A DNA stretch of 6,305 bases, taken from NCBI GenBank assembly GCA_947631715.1, contig CANRMK010000146.1:1-6305 (forward strand), given 5' to 3'. Positions within the stretch are counted from its first letter, which is position 1. Every line of letters starts with the position of its first letter. Made by a program: the position numbers and the translations under genes. This document shows, one piece after another, positions 1 through 6,301 of the stretch. Below the pieces are notes generated by a model. That model saw only the letters and a list, made by a program, of their open reading frames with translations, had not been told where the DNA came from and did not search any database. Origin of the DNA: an uncultured Acetatifactor sp. (GTDB lineage: Bacteria > Bacillota > Clostridia > Lachnospirales > Lachnospiraceae).

Positions 1-1215
1 TTGAATATAGAACAGGCAGAAGAGCTGATTGCAAGCAGGCAGTTCCAGCAGCTAAAATACTTTCAGGAAAAAACAAATGTATTTACGATCGTGGGCCAGA
101 CGCACACGGAACATTGGCACAGCTCTTTCCTGTGCTGGCTGCTCGATCCCAGGTCAAGCCTCTGTCTGGGGCATTATCCCCTGGCCAGGCTGCTTTCTCT
201 CTATATGATAAAGAGTGATACAAAGGATCTGTCTTTGAAAACGGTTTTTGAGATGGATCTGGATACCATGCATTTTGAGACGGAATGGACTTTTACCTTC
301 GACGAGAAAAAACGTTCCATAGATGTGTACGGTGAGAATGACGAGCTTGTCCTTGTGATAGAGAATAAGGTCAAGGCCAGGGAAAATATGAACGGGACGG
401 ATGTGGGACAGACTAAGGATTACAGGGATTATGTGGAGGGGCATCGCAAAAGCGGCCAAAAGGTCATCTGCCTGTTCATCACTCCCGATCCAAAGCAGAG
501 ACCATACGATAAAAGCTACACACAGATCACCTATCAGGAATTATATGATTATGTGATAGCAAAGTGTATTGAGCATCCTCAATTAAACGAGGACGGGAGG
601 TATCTGCTTGAGCAGTATGCCAATAATCTGCGGGAGCCGGTAAACGGATACCCCATGGCCCTGGTGAACACACAGCTGTGCAATGAAATATATGACGGAC
701 ATTCAGAGATCCTGGATGAGATCTTTGATGATGTAGAGAAGAGCAGCGATTATAGTAAGGATCCCAAATTATCCTGCGTGATATATACGCACTATCAGAG
801 TATCTTAGACGAGATCTTTTTGTCCCTTGATAAAGGGAAGTTCGGAAGAACTCCCAAATCTACGATCCGCAGGCAGATCGTGAGTTTCACCGATCTGTAC
901 AACGCCGGAAAGATCCAGGATGGGACAGAGTTCCTTATGAAGTATGACGGCGTGTGCTATCATGCGGTCGCGGAATACGATCCCAAGGATAGGGAATGTT
1001 ATATGCTGGTGCTGGATGAGGAAGGCCGGCCATATTACAATGCGAACGGGAAAAAGCTCGGTTATTACCAAAGCTCTTCGAGAGCGGGAATCGCCGCGAT
1101 CAACCTTTACCGCAAGAAGAATAATATAGCCGCCAAGATAGAGACCTTGAACGGACCGGCCTACTGGAAGACAAAGGACGGCACTGCCCTGAAGACACTG
1201 ATAGCTGAGCTGTAG
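1..1215 (+). CDS. PD-(D/E)XK nuclease family protein (PDDEXK_4-like) with RAMA-like C-terminus
   Basis: This gene encodes a 404-residue protein that probably cleaves DNA. Near the N-terminus, residues 37-60 (EHWHSSFLCWLLDP, then LG) match the 'HS-x-FLxWLLDP...GLG' signature of PDDEXK_4 proteins. The catalytic core is visible as D108 in RSIDVYG and E121-x-K123 in LVIENKV, with a following helix holding Q137 and Y141. Residues about 295-392 resemble RAMA/DUF4357-type domains of restriction-modification proteins: a 'LYNAGKIQDGTEF' start, a small beta-rich middle, a SSSRAGIAAINLY helix and a closing LNGPAYWKT. That match is by eye and less certain. The frame opens with TTG at the first base, so the ribosome binding site is not visible and the true start could lie upstream, although the N-terminal lead before the conserved motif looks about normal in length. 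It heads an apparent operon with the DUF2779 and WYL genes. The substrate is unknown. Confidence 0.85.
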   Translation: MNIEQAEELIASRQFQQLKYFQEKTNVFTIVGQTHTEHWHSSFLCWLLDPRSSLCLGHYPLARLLSLYMIKSDTKDLSLKTVFEMDLDTMHFETEWTFTFDEKKRSIDVYGENDELVLVIENKVKARENMNGTDVGQTKDYRDYVEGHRKSGQKVICLFITPDPKQRPYDKSYTQITYQELYDYVIAKCIEHPQLNEDGRYLLEQYANNLREPVNGYPMALVNTQLCNEIYDGHSEILDEIFDDVEKSSDYSKDPKLSCVIYTHYQSILDEIFLSLDKGKFGRTPKSTIRRQIVSFTDLYNAGKIQDGTEFLMKYDGVCYHAVAEYDPKDRECYMLVLDEEGRPYYNANGKKLGYYQSSSRAGIAAINLYRKKNNIAAKIETLNGPAYWKTKDGTALKTLIAEL

Positions 1216-1247
1216 TTACATGCTTTGCCGGAAGAATGCTTGACGAC

Positions 1248-1253
1248 GGAGAA
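1248..1253 (+). promoter_or_regulatory. Ribosome binding site deciding the DUF2779 start
   Basis: GGAGAA lies 7 bases before ATG 1261. The longer in-frame option, TTG 1225, has no purine-rich site before it. Another, TTG 1240, has GGAAG at 1230-1234 and remains possible. ATG 1261 also places the conserved LTKSKYCKGLQCPK motif directly at the N-terminus, as is usual for DUF2779 proteins. Confidence 0.65.
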
Positions 1254-1260
1254 ACTGCCG

Positions 1261-2748
1261 ATGGGATGTGAGCTGACAAAATCGAAATACTGTAAGGGAC
1301 TGCAGTGCCCAAAGATGCTGTGGCTGGATGAGCATTGTCCTGAACTGGGAGAGGCTGCTGCAAGCCAGAGTGTGCTGGATAACGGGACTAAGGTGGGCGA
1401 ACTGGCAAGAGGGTACTTCGGCGGATATGATCTGGTCGAGTTCAATGCCGATAAGAACAAAATGGCGGAGAGGACCAGAAGGCTCATGGAATCCGCCGAG
1501 AATATTGCCGAGGCATGCTTTTGCTATGGTTCCCTGTTCTGCGCCGTAGACATACTGCACAGAAACGGTGACGGCTGGGATCTGGTGGAGGTGAAAAGCT
1601 CTACCGAGGTTTCGGAGATCTACCTTGAGGACGCCGCATTCCAGTATTATGTCCTTAAGATGTGCGGCGTAGCCGTTAAGGGTGCTTTTCTTCTTCATAT
1701 AGACAATACCTATGTGAGAGGGGAGCAGCTGGATCTCAAAGGGCTTTTTGTCCTGGAGGACTGCACGGAGACTGCCGCAGGAAAATTTGACGAGATCAAA
1801 GGTGACGGCAGATTAGAGGAGATGCTGGGATATCTCAATATGCCTGCCGAACCCCAAAGGGATATCGCCCTGTATTGTGATAAGCCCTATCCGTGCGCCT
1901 ATAAGAAATATTGCGGAAAGGATCTCCCGGAATTTTCCGTTTTTGACCTTGCAAGAATGCAGGCGAAGAAAAAGTACGAGCTGTATCACGACGGGATCGT
2001 GTCCTATCAGGACATTTTGAACAGCGGAGCGAAGATCAATGCCAGTCAAAAGAGACAGGTGGAGTCGGTGGTATACGATAAGCCGGATGAATATAACATT
2101 GAGGAGATAAAAAAATTTCTGGCGACATTATCCTATCCGATCTTCCATCTGGATTTTGAGACCTTTCAGCAGGCAGTGCCTGAATTTATCGGCTGCCGCC
2201 CCTATGAGCAGATCCCCTTTCAGTATTCCCTGCACGTGGAATATGAGGACGGAAGACTGGATCACTTTGAGTTCCTGGCAAAGGAGGGCGAGGATCCCCG
2301 GCGTGCGCTGGCGGAACAGCTGGTGAAGGACATTCCCATGGGCGTGTGCTCTGCGGCATATAACATGTCCTTTGAAAAAACGGTCCTGAAGCATTTGGCG
2401 GAAGAATTCCCGGACTTGTCCAGGCAGCTTATGGACATACATGATCATATGCACGATCTGATGGTCCCGTTCCAGAAGCAGTATTACTACAGTAAGGCCA
2501 TGCAGGGATCCTATTCAATCAAATACGTACTGCCCGCTTTATGGCCGGGGGACCCGGAATTGGATTACCATAATCTGGAGGGAGTGCACAACGGCTCCGA
2601 GGCCTCGGCTTCCTTTGCGGATATGACGAACCACACGCCGGAGGAGATAGCGCAGATGCGGGAAAATCTGCTGAAATATTGTGGGCTGGACACCTATGCG
2701 ATGGTAAAGGTCTTAAAAAAGCTGAAAGAAATCGCCGGGCAGAGCTGA
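1261..2748 (+). CDS. DUF2779 protein: Cas4-like PD-(D/E)XK plus DEDD-exonuclease-like domains
   Basis: From ATG 1261 the product is 495 residues. It starts with LTKSKYCKGLQCPKMLWL, typical of DUF2779 proteins. The N-terminal half looks like a Cas4/RecB-type nuclease: D97 in CAVDIL, E110-x-K112 in LVEVKSS, and Q128 in AFQYYVL. Cysteines C11 or C16 plus C206, C212 and C218 (CDKPYPCAYKKYC) are placed as in Fe-S cluster nucleases of this superfamily. The C-terminal half carries an RNase H-like DEDD exonuclease pattern: D298 and E300 in HLDFETF, YNMSFEKTVL with E372, the DUF2779 hallmark GSYSIKYVLPALW at 416-428, and D477 in CGLDTYAMVKVL. Known: DUF2779 is a widespread, poorly characterised family. 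Inferred: a nuclease with two active sites acting on DNA ends. The gene follows the first nuclease gene after 45 bases and precedes the WYL gene by 25, consistent with co-transcription. The domain call is firm; the cellular role is not. Confidence 0.88.
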   Translation: MGCELTKSKYCKGLQCPKMLWLDEHCPELGEAAASQSVLDNGTKVGELARGYFGGYDLVEFNADKNKMAERTRRLMESAENIAEACFCYGSLFCAVDILHRNGDGWDLVEVKSSTEVSEIYLEDAAFQYYVLKMCGVAVKGAFLLHIDNTYVRGEQLDLKGLFVLEDCTETAAGKFDEIKGDGRLEEMLGYLNMPAEPQRDIALYCDKPYPCAYKKYCGKDLPEFSVFDLARMQAKKKYELYHDGIVSYQDILNSGAKINASQKRQVESVVYDKPDEYNIEEIKKFLATLSYPIFHLDFETFQQAVPEFIGCRPYEQIPFQYSLHVEYEDGRLDHFEFLAKEGEDPRRALAEQLVKDIPMGVCSAAYNMSFEKTVLKHLAEEFPDLSRQLMDIHDHMHDLMVPFQKQYYYSKAMQGSYSIKYVLPALWPGDPELDYHNLEGVHNGSEASASFADMTNHTPEEIAQMRENLLKYCGLDTYAMVKVLKKLKEIAGQS

Positions 2749-2764
2749 CGGGCGATTAGAAAAT

Positions 2765-2768
2765 GAGG
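2765..2768 (+). promoter_or_regulatory. Ribosome binding site of the WYL regulator gene
   Basis: GAGG stands five bases before ATG 2774, within the 25-base gap after the DUF2779 stop codon. An ATG at 2763 is in another frame. The short gap supports co-translation within one message. Confidence 0.55.
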
Positions 2769-2773
2769 TCGAG

Positions 2774-4024
2774 ATGGATACTGGCGGCAGAAGAACCGTT
2801 CCTGCGGATTATGAAGATTACACGGAAGATCTCTCTTTCCTGAAAATGCTGGAAATCCCTCTGCTGATCAGGATCCTGAAAGAAGAGGCGTCTGAGGAGC
2901 GCCCCATGTCAGCGGCGCTGATAAGCGAAAGATTATCGGAGATAACGGGACTGGAGCACTCGGAGAAAACGGTCCTCAGGAAGCTGCAGCGCCTTGTGGA
3001 TCTTCAAAATAAAATAGATGATTCGGTCCTGGAAAAGCATCTTCAGCTTTCCCTTGGCGGGAGCATGATCCAGGTATCCAACCGTGAAAAGGGCGTTAAG
3101 CATATTCAGAACCGATATTATTTCAAGCCTCTGCTTGACAGGAGCGATGTGGATATGGTGTGCGGGACCATCACCAGCAACAGGTATCTCTCCGTGAAGG
3201 AAAAGGAATACCTGATCGCCAGGGAGAAGACGCTTTGCTATGGCGATAGGTATATCCAGGATCGGAATCCGCTTCCCGAAAAGCCCCGGGCCGTTCAGAA
3301 GCAATTGTCTGAGCAGGTGCTGAGGATCGTAAATACGCTGTACGATGCGATCCGTGAGAAATATCAGGTGGACGTGATCTATGGGGCTTACGGCGGGGAT
3401 CCCAAAAGATGCAGGCGTCCTGTGCTGCTTGCCAAAAATGAAGATAAGCCGTATCACTTAAATCCATATGCTATGATCTGGAACGACGGTGAGTATTACC
3501 TTTTGGCGACCCACCGCGGGCATACGAATATCTCCCACTTTCGCATAGACAGGATCGTGTCTGTACAGCCTGCCGTGGAGGACGATGCCGCGGGGATCAA
3601 AAAGAGGGAGCCGCTCCCGGATTCCCTGAAGCCGTTCGTAAAAAGAGTGCACGGCAGGGAAGAATTCCAGGCAGAGCAGTATACGGCAGTCTATCCTCTG
3701 ATGGCCATCTTCGGAGAGGAGGACCTGTGTGAAGCGGTAGTGGAATGCAGGGCCAATGCGATAGGGGTGGTGATCGATTACTTTGGCATGGATCTGCGGA
3801 TCCTGCCCCCGGCGCTGGATCACTCCTCCGATGACAAGGAGGGGAACGGCGCTTTGCAGAGCTATGTGAGCATAAAGCTTCCGAAAGCCCAGTATGAAAA
3901 TGTGCGGGGATTCTGTCTGCTGCAGCATTCGATCGTTACGGCCGTCTCCCCGGACCGCCTGATCCGCGATGTAAGGGAAAGGCTGACCGCGTCTGTGGAG
4001 CGGCTGCCGGAAACAGAGGGATAG
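2774..4024 (+). CDS. WYL-domain transcriptional regulator
   Basis: This gene encodes a 416-residue DNA-binding regulator. Residues about 22-75 (LKMLEIPLLIRIL through EKTVLRKLQRLVDL) fit a winged helix-turn-helix of the type found in WYL proteins. Residues about 195-266 form the WYL domain: YQVDVIYGAYGG, then HLNPYAMIWNDGEYYLLATH and HFRIDRIVSV. The eponymous W-Y-L triplet reads Y-Y-L here (241-243), and the arginine in FRIDRI is kept. Residues about 300-410 fit the WCX extension that follows many WYL domains. Known: WYL regulators bind nucleic acids or other ligands and often control defence and DNA-damage genes. Inferred: it autoregulates this operon, since it is the last gene before the terminator; the promoter it would act on lies outside the window. 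At 416 residues it is somewhat longer than many members, with a region at 76-180 between the two domains. Confidence 0.88.
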   Translation: MDTGGRRTVPADYEDYTEDLSFLKMLEIPLLIRILKEEASEERPMSAALISERLSEITGLEHSEKTVLRKLQRLVDLQNKIDDSVLEKHLQLSLGGSMIQVSNREKGVKHIQNRYYFKPLLDRSDVDMVCGTITSNRYLSVKEKEYLIAREKTLCYGDRYIQDRNPLPEKPRAVQKQLSEQVLRIVNTLYDAIREKYQVDVIYGAYGGDPKRCRRPVLLAKNEDKPYHLNPYAMIWNDGEYYLLATHRGHTNISHFRIDRIVSVQPAVEDDAAGIKKREPLPDSLKPFVKRVHGREEFQAEQYTAVYPLMAIFGEEDLCEAVVECRANAIGVVIDYFGMDLRILPPALDHSSDDKEGNGALQSYVSIKLPKAQYENVRGFCLLQHSIVTAVSPDRLIRDVRERLTASVERLPETEG

Positions 4025-4077
4025 AGGGAGACCGGATCGGGGTGCGCGCCGCAGCAAAAAAGGGAAATAAAAATTTT

Positions 4078-4110
4078 AAGTCGGACAAAAATGTCCGGCT
4101 TTTATTTTAT
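4078..4110 (+). terminator. Rho-independent terminator closing the nuclease/WYL operon
   Basis: The arm at 4080-4087 pairs with 4092-4099 over eight base pairs (one G-U) around an AAAA loop, and two A-U pairs extend the base. The tract TTTTATTTTAT follows at once. It lies 54 bases after the WYL stop codon. The A-rich sequence before the stem could let it also act weakly on the opposite strand. No convincing -35/-10 pair is visible between it and the next gene, so that gene depends on an unrecognised promoter or on readthrough. Confidence 0.9.
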
Positions 4111-4133
4111 ATGCGATGTAGGATAGTATCAGC

Positions 4134-4143
4134 AAGGAGGTGA
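4134..4143 (+). promoter_or_regulatory. Near-perfect Shine-Dalgarno of the AAA+ gene
   Basis: AAGGAGGTGA is fully complementary to the usual 16S rRNA 3' end. It places ATG 4149 five bases after its end, at the ideal spacing. The upstream in-frame GTG at 4140 overlaps the site and is therefore not the start. Confidence 0.85.
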
Positions 4144-4148
4144 CCGCA

Positions 4149-6119
4149 ATGAAAAAATTAAATCTTCTGATGCCAAATGTACATACCGGATATCTGGGAA
4201 CCAGGAGAAAGGAGAAGGTCCGTTATCTGTCGATCCCCTCCGGTCTGAGCATGAAAATGATCCATGAGGATATGAAGACCGGAGAGGTCATCTTTCAGGG
4301 GCTTTGTGAGCAGCTGAAGAAACTGCCATGCCGGACAGTGGTGATACGGACCTCCAGCGAGGAAGTGGGCCTTATGGCTGTAAGCTATCTCGCCGCAGCG
4401 TATAACAAAATGGATCATAGCATCGGAATGTTCGACGAAGAGTCGGATGACGGCCTTTCGGAATCGGCTGAGCCTGAAGCGGATGAGGAGTATGATGAAG
4501 AGTATGATGAGGACTGCCTGGACGGCGACGCATATGCGAGCGAATTGTGGAATGAGAATCCGGCGCGGGTGCCGATCATAGAAATGAGTGAGATCAGGAG
4601 CTTTACGGGAATGGATAACTTCAGCCTCTTTCAGGATCGTTCCTTTCATATGCAGGGCAATGAGCATGCAGGCCGGAACGATCCCTATTGGACCAACTGC
4701 GGCTGGGAACCGGTCTGTATCATGTGCAGGCTGGAGGGGTTCGGCAGCCCGTATATGAATTTTAATGACAGCATAGGCGGGTACTTTCAGAACAACCGGC
4801 ATATCTATATCGTTGAGGTCAGAAACGAATTTTGCTGTGATATGTCCATCGGAGGAGCCGGAGACGATCCGGACGGGGGATATGAAGATGAAGAGTTCGT
4901 GAGAATGGTGCTTGAGGAGGCCGCCGCCGTTGTAGACCTGTTTTATGAGGATAAGGGAAAGGGAGAAAAGCTGATTCAATACAGGACAGTCCAATTTGAG
5001 AACTGGATAGAGGCGTGCGGACTGGCGCTCTCAAAGGAATTTCCCACGGAAAAGATCGTATCCCGCATCTTGAAGATGAGGAACCGGAACAAATCGGAGC
5101 TGATGGGCCAGATCCTGAAATATATGCAGGTGCAGGGGAATGTGAGCGGGACGGTGACGGAAAAGGACTTTGATATTCTGAGCCGGTTCGCAAAGATCGG
5201 GGCGGAGGCCAAAACCGAGAACAGCAGCGCCGCAAAGCTGGAAAAGCAGCTGTTCGGCATGGAGAGCGTAAAGCAGCAGGTCCGCGAGATCGTGGAGGTT
5301 CAGAGATATCAGAAGCGCAGAGAGAGTTTTGGCTTGAACAAGGGGGGATACCACAATGTGCACCTGCTGATCGGGGCTCCCGGGACCGCAAAGACGACCA
5401 TCGCGAAGCTGATGGGGAATATGATGTCTGAGGCCCATCTTTTGCCGGGGAACCGCTTTATCTGCGTGAACGGGGCAGACTTGAAGGGGCTTTATGTGGG
5501 CCATACAGCGCCGAAAGTGCGCCAGATCTTTGCGGATAACGATATCATTATGATAGACGAGGCTTATTCCCTGACGGCACAGTGCTCCGGAGAGACAGGA
5601 GACAGCTTCGGCCAGGAGGCCATAGCTGAGATCATCACTCAGATCGAGGATCACGGCGCCGAAAAACTGGTCATGTTTGCGGGGTACGGCGGCATCGATG
5701 TAGAGCCCGGCGACAATCTTATGAAGACGTTCATAGATTCCAACCCGGGATTGAAGAGCCGCATTAATTCCACGATTTATTTTGAGTCCTATACCCCGGA
5801 ACAGATGGTGGAAATTGTCCATATTCAGGCAAAGAACCAGAGCTTTATCCTGAGCCGCAGCGCGGATCCTGAGATCTTAAGGTACTTTCAGGAGAGAATA
5901 TCCGACCGGAATTTCGGAAACGGAAGAGAGGCAAGAAGCCTCCTGGAGAACGCTATGGTCTTTGCCGCGGCCCGGGTGGGGAAGATACCTGCCGGGAAGA
6001 TCAAAAAGCGCCAGCTGCAGGAAATCACGGTATCGGATATCAAAAAGGCCCTGGAAAGAATGCGGAAGGGCAACCTGATGCAAATGGGAAAAGCCAGGAA
6101 AAAGATCGGCTTTGCATGA
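4149..6119 (+). CDS. CbxX/CfqX-type AAA+ ATPase with unrecognised N-terminal half
   Basis: The product is 656 residues. The C-terminal AAA+ domain starts near residue 365 (LFGMESVKQQVREIV). It has Walker A GAPGTAKTT (409-417), the YVGHTAPKV segment typical of CbxX/CfqX proteins (449-457), Walker B IIMIDEAYSL (D470, E471), sensor 1 in VMFAGY, a probable arginine finger in NPGLKSRI (R538) and sensor 2 GNGREARSLLE. It should be an active hexameric remodelling ATPase. The first 360 residues match no family I know. They include TVVIRTSSEEVGLMAVSYL (64-82), an acidic linker (about 96-127), VPIIEMSEI and HIYIVEV. The alternation of strands and helices could be a decayed ATPase-like fold, but no Walker A is present there. 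There is no signal peptide or membrane segment, so the protein is probably cytoplasmic. A terminator separates it from the upstream operon, so shared function is only suggested by proximity. Confidence 0.88.
   Translation: MKKLNLLMPNVHTGYLGTRRKEKVRYLSIPSGLSMKMIHEDMKTGEVIFQGLCEQLKKLPCRTVVIRTSSEEVGLMAVSYLAAAYNKMDHSIGMFDEESDDGLSESAEPEADEEYDEEYDEDCLDGDAYASELWNENPARVPIIEMSEIRSFTGMDNFSLFQDRSFHMQGNEHAGRNDPYWTNCGWEPVCIMCRLEGFGSPYMNFNDSIGGYFQNNRHIYIVEVRNEFCCDMSIGGAGDDPDGGYEDEEFVRMVLEEAAAVVDLFYEDKGKGEKLIQYRTVQFENWIEACGLALSKEFPTEKIVSRILKMRNRNKSELMGQILKYMQVQGNVSGTVTEKDFDILSRFAKIGAEAKTENSSAAKLEKQLFGMESVKQQVREIVEVQRYQKRRESFGLNKGGYHNVHLLIGAPGTAKTTIAKLMGNMMSEAHLLPGNRFICVNGADLKGLYVGHTAPKVRQIFADNDIIMIDEAYSLTAQCSGETGDSFGQEAIAEIITQIEDHGAEKLVMFAGYGGIDVEPGDNLMKTFIDSNPGLKSRINSTIYFESYTPEQMVEIVHIQAKNQSFILSRSADPEILRYFQERISDRNFGNGREARSLLENAMVFAAARVGKIPAGKIKKRQLQEITVSDIKKALERMRKGNLMQMGKARKKIGFA
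4482..4514 (+). repeat. 12-bp tandem repeat encoding an acidic linker
   Basis: The unit GATGARGAGTAT occurs twice in full (4482-4493, 4494-4505) followed by nine bases of a third copy. It keeps frame inside the AAA+ gene and encodes DEEYDEEYDED, part of a longer acidic, probably disordered stretch. Such repeats can vary in copy number by slippage in steps of four residues. Confidence 0.8.
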
Positions 6120-6124
6120 GGAGG
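6118..6124 (+). promoter_or_regulatory. Possible ribosome binding site for a 36-codon frame
   Basis: GAGGAGG overlaps the AAA+ stop codon and stands three bases before ATG 6128. The match is strong but the spacing is shorter than ideal. It is the main argument that the short frame is translated, coupled to the AAA+ gene. Confidence 0.35.
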
Positions 6125-6127
6125 CCT

Positions 6128-6238
6128 ATGGTTGTAACAGTTCAGCCCTCCACCGTTGTATTCAGCCCGGTAATGTCGATGTTCTCCCGGCAGACCGTTG
6201 GAGCACGTCGGCACTTGGCGAGGTACTTTCGAGCCTAG
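6128..6238 (+). CDS. Possible small protein of 36 residues, unrecognised
   Basis: The frame runs from ATG 6128 to TAG 6236-6238. The peptide begins MVVTVQPSTVVFSPVMSM and ends in a basic segment, ARRHLARYFRA. It matches no family I can name and has no clear membrane helix. In its favour are the GAGGAGG sequence upstream and the tight link to the AAA+ stop codon. Against it, codons from about 6165 run through the left arm and into the core of a large palindrome, whose sequence looks constrained by pairing rather than coding. It could be a leader peptide whose translation affects folding of the downstream RNA, or a chance frame. Confidence is low. Confidence 0.22.
   Translation: MVVTVQPSTVVFSPVMSMFSRQTVGARRHLARYFRA
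6131..6168 (+). repeat. Near-direct repeat before the palindrome
   Basis: GTTGTA-ACAG-TTCAGCCC at 6131-6148 recurs as GTTGTA-TTCAGCCC at 6155-6168. All 14 shared bases are identical, and the first copy has four extra bases. The second copy runs into the outer end of the palindrome's left arm. It may be a protein-binding pair, a duplicated element edge or chance. Confidence 0.5.
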
Positions 6239-6301
6239 TGTCCGTTACGTGCGGAACCGAGCGGAAGCGCGTCTGCCGGGAGAACATCGGCAGTACCGGG
6301 C
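6165..6301. repeat. Large imperfect palindrome (31-nt arms): structured RNA or small inverted-repeat element
   Basis: The left arm at 6165-6195 pairs with the right arm at 6271-6301 position by position. Of 31 pairs, 29 are Watson-Crick, one is G-T (6176/6290) and one is a mismatch (A6173/G6293). The 19 pairs nearest the core are uninterrupted. The arms enclose 75 bases that form a second, nested hairpin. The element begins 46 bases after the AAA+ gene. As RNA it would be a very stable rod with an internal domain. As DNA it would have the shape of a miniature inverted-repeat transposable element of about 137 bp. A target-site duplication cannot be tested because only four bases follow the right arm, and no T-tract is visible to make it a simple terminator. 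Confidence 0.85.
6203..6252 (+). ncRNA. Nested hairpin in the palindrome core, candidate structured RNA
   Basis: GCACGT (6203-6208) pairs perfectly with ACGTGC (6247-6252). After a 1-by-4 internal loop, 6210-6219 pairs with 6233-6242, with one T-T mismatch and one G-T pair. The 13-base apex (6220-6232) could close with consecutive G-A and A-G pairs followed by G-C and G-U. Together with the outer arms this gives a multi-part fold, which favours a functional RNA over a plain terminator. Strand and transcript ends are assumed, and no known RNA family was recognised. Confidence 0.4.

Noticed and set aside
1220..1243. Short frame from ATG 1220 (seven codons) between the first two genes
   Set aside because: No ribosome site precedes it and it has no recognisable leader-peptide character.
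1225..1260. Extended N-terminus of the DUF2779 protein from TTG 1225
   Set aside because: It lacks a ribosome site and would add 12 residues before the conserved start motif, whereas ATG 1261 has GGAGAA at good spacing.
4158..4994. Long open frame of 278 codons on the - strand
   Set aside because: It lies wholly inside the AAA+ gene on the opposite strand, and its product shows no domain or family motif. It is a shadow of the coding strand.
5031..5822. Open frame of 263 codons on the - strand
   Set aside because: It lies opposite the conserved AAA+ motifs, whose sequence is explained by the + strand. The product looks low-complexity and unrelated to any family.
5888..6214. Open frame of 108 codons on the - strand starting in the palindrome
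   Set aside because: Its N-terminal part merely reads the palindrome and the rest is antisense to the AAA+ gene. The peptide LPGEHR-x-YRA recurs on the + strand only because the arms are inverted copies.
6249..6253. GTGCG as the 5' end of a group II intron
   Set aside because: The following bases do not continue a recognisable intron domain I, and the motif is used up by the ACGTGC pairing.
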